Program-made: the position numbers and the translations under genes
Shown here: piece by piece, positions 56,355 through 64,000 of the stretch
Position numbering within the stretch: the stretch's first letter is position 1
Layout: each line of letters opens with the position of its first letter
Notes under the pieces: model-generated
Told to the model about the DNA's origin: nothing
Databases searched by the model: none
Seen by the model: the letters and a program-made list of their open reading frames with translations, nothing else
Source of the DNA: Cryptomeria japonica
Taxonomy: Eukaryota > Streptophyta > Pinopsida > Cupressales > Cupressaceae
Length of the DNA stretch: 64,000 bases
NCBI RefSeq assembly: GCF_030272615.1
Contig: NC_081412.1
Location: forward strand, 20,995,932-21,059,931
Direction: 5' to 3'

Positions 56355-57641
56355 TCAGTATACTGATTCAGGGATTTCCACACTTGGTGTGGAAATTGGT
56401 ACATCATGTGGCTTCTCTTCAAATTTCTTTTTCCAAGTTTTGTCCATATCCGCCTGAACGGTTTCAACATCAATCTTCCCTTCAGTGTTGATTGGTATGT
56501 CTATCGATGGATTCTTTCTCAGTCTACATGCTCTGGCTATGTGTCTCAGTTTGTTGCAGTGATAGCATACCATTCAAGGTGTTCTCCATGGTCTAGTGTT
56601 CACATTTCCATTCTTCCTTCTGCATGTTGCAGCAGTGTGTCCGCTACCACAATAGATCAGATAGACTTCTCTCCAACTAGTTGCCGCTTCACAACAATTT
56701 GACCGATGGTCATGGGTTCTGTACTAGTTTGGGTTCCGGTTCATAGGAGGTTTCGGGACAACTCCATTGGATCTTGGTGGATAATTCCCAGAGTTGTTCA
56801 TAACCGACCTACACTCAAAAGCTCTATGCCCAAACTTGTTGCATGTATAACAGTGACCATTAAATCTACCAGGTCTAGCCACATTGTTTTGAAAATAAGG
56901 AAAGTTATTGTAAGGCTTGCTCCTACATACATTGTCAGTATGTCCTTCCTTAAGACAGTTAAAGCAAACATGTTTGAACTTTTTCTTACCATTACTTCCA
57001 CTGTTGTTCTTAGGTACTGATTGCTTCTTCAGTGCATCATTCTTGGTTCTAGAGGTCTCACCTTCCTCGTATCCAAAGAAACCAAGTCCACTGGTATCCT
57101 TTGATGGCTTTACTGATTCCAGCTTTTTCTCTAACTTGACAACACTCCGGTTGAACTTAGCAAGTATTTCTTTTGTCTCAGCAAGTTCCTTGGAAAGAGA
57201 ATCATTGGTCTTCATCAAGGTCTCATTTTGAGAGATAGATGCATTTAGTTCAACTTTCATTTCTTCTTTCTCTTCTTTACCCTCCTGTAGATAGGCGGTA
57301 ATGGTACCGATTTCTTGCTTTAATTTAGAGATCTAATAGTCCTTGTCTTTTACCAAATCTTTAGCTTTTCTTCTATTTTCTAGTTCCTGACTCATCCTGA
57401 TAGTCAGTCCTTCTAACTCCCTCCTCAGGTTAGTTTTGCATTCATTTAATTTCTCTACTTCTCCAACTAGGACATCCATGTCTTCTTCATCAGAAGAGTT
57501 ATTTTCAGTAAGTTCCATCAACTTCTCAACAAGCACTCTTCTCTTAGCTAAAGAGGCTTTAAACTTGATCTTGAGTTCATCATAGGCTTTCTCAGATTCA
57601 GCCAACCAGTGAGTGAGTTCCCTCATGCTGTATTCCCCCAT
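56355..57641 (-). pseudogene. N3 ORF1: coiled-coil / zinc-knuckle Gag-like protein (few stops)
   Basis: ATG at 57641 (MGEYSMRELTHWLAESEK). The frame is kept over about 428 codons with stops near 57334, 56722 and 56574. Long coiled coil, then KDTSGLGFFGYEEGETS, a Lys-rich linker and four knuckle-like repeats: CFNCLKEGHTDNVC, CYTCNKFGHRAFEC, IYCGSGHTAATC (first Cys lost) and CYHCNKLRHIARAC (Gly to Arg). Tail EGKIDVETVQADMDKTWKKK as in N2. KDTSGLGF matches the Copia-B Gag motif exactly. Confidence 0.85.
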
Positions 57642-57677
57642 ATCTCCTTCCAGTTGGTTAGACTTATAGAAAGGTTG

Positions 57678-57689
57678 GCTCTGATACCA
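57678..57689 (-). promoter_or_regulatory. N3 primer-binding site
   Basis: Minus strand TGGTATCAGAGC, perfect, two bases from the LTR end at 57692; the match to tRNA continues with C. Confidence 0.92.
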
Positions 57690-57691
57690 AT

Positions 57692-58832
57692 TGATGAATA
57701 CTAAGAGGGGGGTGAATTAGTATACACAATAAGCTTAATAAAAACTTAAATAGTTTAACTACAAACTGATGAAGCAGGTTAAACAATAACTTGATTAGAG
57801 CAAAAACAAGCCAGATAGAAAATAAAGAATTCACCCATAGAAGTGCAATCACCATAACACAAGATGTTTTTGACATGGAAACCCAAATGGGAAAAACCAC
57901 GATGAGTAAAACTCACAAGTCAACTATCTACATAATAGTAACCAGATCGGTTAAGGTCAGACCGGTTAAGGTCTTACAATGTTCTTCACTAGAATAGATC
58001 CTATTAGGAATCCAGATCTCTATTAGGAGATAAGTCTTGTTAAAGACTACCCTATTAAAGGATTTCAAATTCACAACTATGAACCACCTTGTTAGAGGTT
58101 TTACAATAGGCTTGGCTGGGCCTACCTGGTTAAGGGTTTCAAACTTGTCAAAGATATTAGTAATCAACAAGTGAATGATCTAGATAGTAGCACATAATGC
58201 TTGATTAGATCCTTGACAATTCCTTGTTAATGCATTCAAGCATTACTTTAGCCTTCTATGTTTTCCACTCTCAATCTAAGTCACGAGATACATTTTCTCG
58301 ATCAGACCTAATCTTTTTACAAAAGCTTCACACACAACAACTTCTCTTCTCTATATCTAAAACCTTAGACATGATGTCCTTATATAAGAACTTGATTTCA
58401 TGTCAGTCCAATAAGATTAGACTACAATTTCCTAGGTGTAGTGCATCTAGACACATTTGGTAACACGACACAAAAACATCGCCATAGTGTCGATGGATGG
58501 TAACTCATCACACATTACATGTATACCGTTTAATTAAATATACTGATCATCGGTTAACAAGTGAAGACTGGAAGACTAGAACATAGTCGTTCTGATCAAA
58601 AGATTAACTTCCACTCGAGGTCTTTGTCAGCTTGAGATCTTCATACCACTTGGGGTCTTTGGTCATACTAAGACTGGTAAGCATTTTCTACACAACACTA
58701 ATAGTCTTTAACAAACAAAGACTATACATACAATACCGATTAGAACAACTACCGGTTGAGAATAATTCATACATCAAATAAGTGTGTGTCCATCAATGAC
58801 AATCACAACTAAACATCATCAAAATACCAACA
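57692..58832 (-). repeat. N3 5' LTR (right)
   Basis: On the plus strand TGATGAATACTAAGAG ... AAAATACCAACA, followed by GTTTC. R/U5 box caccataacacaagatg...gggaaaaaccacgatgag, about 57850-57905. Confidence 0.93.
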
Positions 58833-59240
58833 GTTTCATGGGCTAGTAAGAAACAAGATTTAGTGTCCTTATCTACTGCTAAAGTTGAGTATATTGTTGC
58901 TGCTAGTAGTTGCACTTAGGTGGTTTGGATGAAGCAAATGTTGAAGGATATCAAAGTTATCTATGATGAGCCTACTATCATATATTATGATAATTATAGT
59001 GCTATTAACATGTCAAAAAATTTGGTGTAACATTCAAAGACTAAACATGTGTCAATCAGATATTATTACTTGAGAGTAAAAGTCAATGCAGAAGAAGTGA
59101 ATTTGGAATATGTGTCTACAAAGGAACAAATTGCTAATATATTCACTAAGACTTTTCCTGCAGATACATTTGCCTATTTGAGAGACAATTTAGGGGTATG
59201 CACCCCTTCTGATGAGAACTAGATGCATTGAGTTGAATCA
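58833..59240 (+). pseudogene. Copia-C RNase H, C-terminal part
   Basis: Resumes after N3: SWASKKQDLVSLSTAKVEY, VAASSCT, one TAG, VWMKQMLKDIKV, YYDNYSAINMSKN, one TAA, HSKTKHVSIRYYYL, VSTKEQIANIFTK, ending DNLGVCTPSDEN near 59220. Joins with 42586 to give a continuous RNase H. Confidence 0.9.
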
Positions 59241-59532
59241 ATCCAGTGGAATTAAGAGCCTTATCTTTATATCCGGATTGATGAGTTGATGTTGATACTC
59301 TGTTAGTGTAGTCAATGAGTGTTTCAGGTGATCAGTTGTGAGTTTATCCTAAGGGGGAGATTATCCTTCTTAGAGGATGTATTTTGGGGAGAGAAGCATA
59401 ATCTATTTTCTATCTTTGGTATTGTTGTCAAAGGGGGAGAGAAGCATGTGAAAAAATGTTTTATCTGCTTAATCTAAGGGGGAGTTTTCTGGAGTTATTT
59501 TCTTTCTTTGCATCAATGCCAAAGGGGGAGAT
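59241..59532 (+). repeat. Copia-C multiple polypurine tracts
   Basis: Four runs: aagggggaga (59351), aagggggaga (59431), taagggggag (59475) and aaagggggagat (59521-59532) beside the LTR. The phrase attgttgtcaaagggggaga is shared with Copia-A (about 13091-13110). Confidence 0.78.
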
Positions 59533-60854
59533 TGTTGGACATTGATGTTGCTAGGATATGTTGTTGTCATTGATGTCAATATATTCTTGCTCTGGTGATT
59601 GCAGATTGGTTTATTGGATGTATAGTTTGGTTTATCGAGTATTTATAGTATCACTATATTATTCTGTATTGGTTTTTGTAATCCGAGAAGCTTAATTGAT
59701 CATAGCATATGATCCGATTTTGTAGTTTGTTCTTCTGATCAATGCCTTGTAGAGTTTAGTATTTCCTCTGGTATATTCTGGTGTGATCAGACCTTGTACT
59801 GATATTTTGGGATATTATTTGGGATGGTCTTGTGTATCTTCATTTCAGATGGTTCATGATTTGGTACTCTGCAGGTTATCTTTCCTCATGACAATTATTG
59901 TTGTTTGAGTGTTCTTGAAGTTCAGATGTTGATCGATGAATATTTGATAAGTGGTGTTGGTGTAGTTGTTTCTGATGATTATAATGTGCTTACTCGTATT
60001 TCCTAATTGTGTCCTATTTTTTTTATGATCCACATTGATCATTGTGTGAGTTCTTGGTGTTTTAGCTGATCTGGTGATGTTATTCATGTTATGCTATATT
60101 TTTGGTGGTGTAGCATGTTGCAGTTGATCATGACATGATTTTCGATGGTGTTGCATGTTTGGAGATTTGATTTAGGTCCATTTTATGTCATGTAAATTAT
60201 TATATTGGTTCACTGGTTGATCTTTGTATTGTGTGATGTAATTTTGTAATTGTGAGTTGATGGTTTAGCCAACCTTGTTGTCAAGGTTGATGAATTATAT
60301 ATAGGTGATATTATCATGCAATCTAGGTATTGAGGTTATGTCTACATTATTAGAGAGTGGTGTATGTGTGAACAAGTTATTCATCCTTTGGAATTGTGAT
60401 TAAGCAGTGATTGGTGTTGGAGAGCATCCAATTGTGCTTAACCAGAACTATCATCAGGCATGTGCAGATGTTGTTATTGCAGTTCATTCCTTCTAGATTG
60501 TAGTCCAAATCATTTTGTAAGTCCGTGAGACCTTTCCTGAGGGTTGTAGCCTTCCAGGTCATTATCTTTGAGAAGTGATCCCTAGGAAATGTGCCTGAAT
60601 GCATGTGCATTCCCCATTGTAATATTTACACATACTACTACAGAGTATCATCTTATTATGGGTAGTCCCACCGTGGTTTTTCCCTTAACTGAGTTTTCCA
60701 CATCAAAATATTGGTGTTGTGTGTTGTTCTTTCAATTTGTTTATCTTTTTTATTGCTGTAGTTTATTAGATCTGTATTTGTGACTAAGTTTGTAGATCCG
60801 ATGAAAATTGATTCACCCCCCCTCTTAGTTTTCGTTCTTCATTGTTTCTTAACA
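59533..60854 (+). repeat. Copia-C 3' LTR
   Basis: Starts TGTTGGACATTGATGTTGC and ends TTTCTTAACA. R/U5 box tcccaccgtggtttttccc, about 60667-60685, then gtgttgtgtg; terminal gattcaccccccctcttag near 60809. No 5' LTR of Copia-C is in the window; an inverted copy lies at 62765-64000. Confidence 0.85.
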
Positions 60855-62764
60855 TGGATTGCTATCAAGGCTTGTAGTAAGGCTAGGAACAAAACCATGG
60901 ATGTGATTGGGTGATTTTATTAATGTTTGATGTTGGATAGTTGGAGGGTATAGATAGGATTTTCATGCAATGGTGGATTCTGAGGAGCATATGGATTTAT
61001 TGGATGGATGGCATTGGATTGCATGGGGGTAGCCTAGAGCTAGATACTAATAACAAGGGAATTATGAGAGGTGATGAAGATAAGGATTTAGATATGGAAG
61101 CATTATGGAATGATAATTGGGAGATGGAAGGATGAGAGATGAAGGGATGGAAGTAGATGAGAATTGGGAGAGGATATGATTATGGATGAAGGGATGGAGG
61201 AATTGGGAGATAAGGATTAATGGATGGATTGTGAGTGTGATAAGGTTTGTAAGGACTATGTCACATAGAAATAAGATTTACCATGCTAGATATTTCTTGT
61301 GTGATGAGGCATTAGGAGGAGTATGATAGGATGATATGAGAATGAGAGAGGTAGATGGAAGATAGGGTGATGGGTGTATAAGAACTATGAAGGTATATAG
61401 AAGGATTACATGGATGGGAGGAAGAATGGTTGAATAGGAGTTTAGATCGAAACTATGATGGAATAAATGGATTCCAAGAGGTGGCCAAAGCATGCATACA
61501 TGATGGATTTTATGTTTTATCAAGATCCAAAAGGGGATGAAGTGAAATGGATAGGATATGATGAGTATGGTAAGCAGGATGGATGGAGAAAATTATGGAG
61601 AGATAGATAGAATAACTTGAACCCAAGTGTGGTGAGAAAAGCAGGGATTATGCATGATACCTATTTTCCATATTTTCATCATGGTATTTTCCAAAGATGC
61701 TTGTTTGCTAAGTTTTCAACATTAGACAATTTTTTTCTTTTTCTTTTTTTTTTTCGGAAATTTTGGGAGAACTTTAATGGATAGATAAGGATGTGGATAA
61801 ATGAATTTGGAAGATAGGTGATAAGGACATGGATGGAGGAATCAAGCATAAATTTCCATATTGAGGTAATAAAAGCCCATTTGTAGTGATCATTGGATGT
61901 TGGTACAACCTTATTAGGATGGATGGATTATACAAAGGTATGGATTAGATGGTGGTGATGGGGGGTATATGTGGTATAAGAGATATGGCAATATGAAGTG
62001 TTTAGATGGAATGATGGAAAAGGAATGTGATGGGGGATGTTGTCAGGACCATCATTGGCAAATGTTATGGGGTGTGTTGAATGAGTGGAAGAGAAATGGA
62101 TGGAGCATTTGGATATGATGGAGGAGTTAGGTTAGGGAATTGTGGGACATAGGGACCCAAAATGGATTTAGGAGATGGAGGGGAGGAAGGGGATGCTAAG
62201 ATAGATAATGAGCAACTTTGGCAACTTTGGATAGCACTAGGGATTTTTCTTTTGGATGCATTGATTTTTTTTTGGGGATCCACATTGTTTTTTATTTTCC
62301 TTTAATGGGTCTTTGTGGCCTTTGGGATTTAATGCATTTTTGGATCATATTTTTCATTGTGGGAGTATGCCTATATGAGTGGACATAGTGATATTCAATT
62401 TTTTGTGGACATTTAGCTTTGTTTTATTTGGCATCCAAATTACTGCTAGTAACATTGGGAATAGTTTGATAAAATGTATAAGGTGGAGGGAATATGAATA
62501 GAGTGATGGAGGTAGGATGTTGGATAGGATATGTGGATATGTTCCTTTGTTGATCCTAATTGAGAGTTAAAAGAGTGAGATGTTTATGATGGGTGAATGG
62601 GATAGTGGATTGGGTGGATGAGGGGATGAGTGGGATAAGATGGAGGATGAAATGTTGGTATATAATGGCCCAAAATGGATTTAGTAGGTGGGGGATATGC
62701 GATGGTTTATCAAAGGATATAGGGACCCAAAAAGTATTTAAAGAATGAAGTAAGAAGATGGATG
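60855..62764. other. Purine-rich spacer between inverted LTRs
   Basis: About 1.9 kb rich in GGA/TGG/GAT words (ggatggatgg, gatggagg). No ORF with recognisable motifs. A word close to gacccaaaatggattta recurs near 62153, 62665 and 62714. The first bases (attgctatcaaggc) resemble a decayed PBS. A T-run with ttttctttttc lies near 61732-61755. Confidence 0.5.
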
Positions 62765-64000
62765 TGTCAGCAGCAACAATGGAGGAAAATTGAGGGGGGG
62801 GGGGGTGAATCAGTTTTCATCGGATCTACAAACTTAACCACAAAAAATAGATCTAATAAATTACAACAATAAAAAAGATAAGAAAATTGATAACACAACA
62901 CACAACACCAAGATTTTCATGTGGAAAACCCAATCAAGGGAAAAACCATGGCGAGAAACTACCCACAATAAGATGATACTCTATAGTAGTATGTGAAAAT
63001 ATTATAATGGGGAATGCACATGCATTTAGGCACACTGCCTAGAGCTCACTGCTCAAATGATAATGACTCAAAAGGTTACAACCCTCAAGGAAGTCTCACT
63101 GACTTACATAAAGATTCAAACTATAATCCAAAATGAATGAACTACAATGATAACATCTTAAAATGCCCGATGACAATTCCAGTTAAGTACAATTGTCTTC
63201 TCTATAACACCAATCTCTCCTCAATCACAACATCAAAAAATGAAACTTTGTTTGCACTTGCACCACTCTCTAATAATGCAGGCACAACCTTGATACCTAA
63301 ATTACATAGAAATATCACCTATATATACAATTCATCAACCTTGATAACAAGGTCAGCTAAACCCTTAACTCATAATTACAAAATTACACCACACGATACA
63401 AAGATCAACCATCGAACCAATATAATGATATGTATGATATAACATGGACCTAAATCAAATTCCCAAACACGCAACACCACTGGAAATCACGCCATCAACC
63501 ACAACACGCTACACCACTAGAAATACTGCATAACACGAAGAACATTATCAAATCAACAAAATCACCAATAAATCACACAATGATCAATGCAGATCATCAA
63601 AAAAATAGGACACAATTAAGAAAAACTAGCAAGCACGTTAGAATCATCAATAACAGCTACACCAACACCATTTATCAAATCTTCATCGATCAACATCTAA
63701 ACCTCAAGAATACTCAAACAACAACAACTGTCACAAAGAAAGATAACCTGTGGAGCACCAAATTATGAACCATCTGAAATGAAGATACACAAGACCATCC
63801 CAAACAATCTCCCAAAAAATCAGCTCAAGATCTTATCACACTCGAATATACTGGAGGAAATATTGAACTTTGCGAAGCACTGATCAGAAAATTAGACTGC
63901 AAAATCAGATCGTATGATATGATCAATTAGGCTTCTCAAACTACCAAAACCAATACAGAAGAATATAATGATACTGTAAATACTCCATACACCAAACCAT
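62765..64000 (-). repeat. Inverted copy of the Copia-C LTR (runs off window)
   Basis: On the plus strand it begins TGTCAGCAGCAACAATGG, then the terminal motif with 13 G (about 62793-62813), the R/U5 box caccaagattttcatgtgg...gggaaaaaccatggcgag (about 62908-62957), and further sequence that is the reverse complement of 59610-60830. Diverged but collinear throughout. Confidence 0.87.

Larger units (their letters stand above)
42587..58832 (-). mobile_element. N3: non-autonomous two-ORF LTR element, interrupted by Copia-D
   Basis: Outer LTRs 42587-43713 and 57692-58832 with a perfect TSD. Coding strand is minus: PBS, ORF1 (57641-56355), ORF2 (55894-52754), PPTs. An extra, truncated LTR (51537-52499) and a duplicated 187-bp piece of internal DNA (43714-43900) flank Copia-D, so the 3' side has been rearranged. 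Same gene order as N1 and N2 and no pol genes. Confidence 0.9.

Noticed and set aside
60941-61135. ORF rich in Met/Asp/Gly in the purine-rich spacer
   Set aside because: Compositional (GGA/GAT repeats), with no recognisable motif and no support from a second copy.
59610-64000. Inverted repeat as a DNA transposon or foldback element
   Set aside because: The arms are recognisable copia LTRs with the R/U5 box and terminal poly-C motif, and no transposase or short terminal inverted repeat is seen.

Overview
The window is a stack of LTR retrotransposons with no recognisable host gene, tRNA, rRNA or CRISPR array. It looks like intergenic DNA of a plant with a large genome. The Ty1/copia polyproteins, the primer sites matching the 3' end of plant initiator tRNA-Met, and the many old diverged nested elements suggest a gymnosperm (conifer-like). 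That identification is inference with modest confidence. Element names (N1-N3, Copia-A to E, Gypsy-G) are labels used only here.

Layout. 1-6287 is N1, a non-autonomous element whose 5' end lies outside the window. N1 sits inside the RNase H region of minus-strand Copia-B (6288-7361 and 14677 to about 19381). Plus-strand Copia-A (7362-14676, perfect 5-bp TSD TGCAC) also sits inside Copia-B. Copia-B borders Gypsy-G (19382-22964, 37835 to about 40438), which has a repeat-rich region, a retropepsin and a G-patch but no visible reverse transcriptase. Minus-strand Copia-E (22965-37834) is inserted in Gypsy-G and carries N2 (23177-30913) inside one of its LTRs. Plus-strand Copia-C (40598-42586, 58838-60854) lacks its 5' half and is split by N3 (42587-58832, perfect TSD GTTTC). 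N3 in turn contains the youngest-looking element, minus-strand Copia-D (43901-51536). After Copia-C come a purine-rich 1.9-kb spacer and an inverted copy of the Copia-C LTR that runs off the window.

The main discovery candidate is family N (N1, N2, N3). Its elements have LTRs, a PBS and PPTs but no protease, integrase or reverse transcriptase. Each has two genes: ORF1, a coiled-coil plus multi-zinc-knuckle protein resembling the C-terminal half of the Copia-B Gag, and ORF2, one continuous reading frame of about 1046-1118 codons. ORF2 keeps its frame and domain order in all three copies despite scattered stops. Enzymes would have to come in trans, plausibly from copia elements with the same LTR end motif and PBS.

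Other points: a 1150-bp direct repeat flanks Copia-D; the two Copia-D LTRs show mosaic identity; the Copia-D LTR edge is triplicated at 28-bp spacing; two insertions hit the same conserved LTR box one base apart; and almost every element has several PPT-like runs before its 3' LTR. All percent identities are hand counts.
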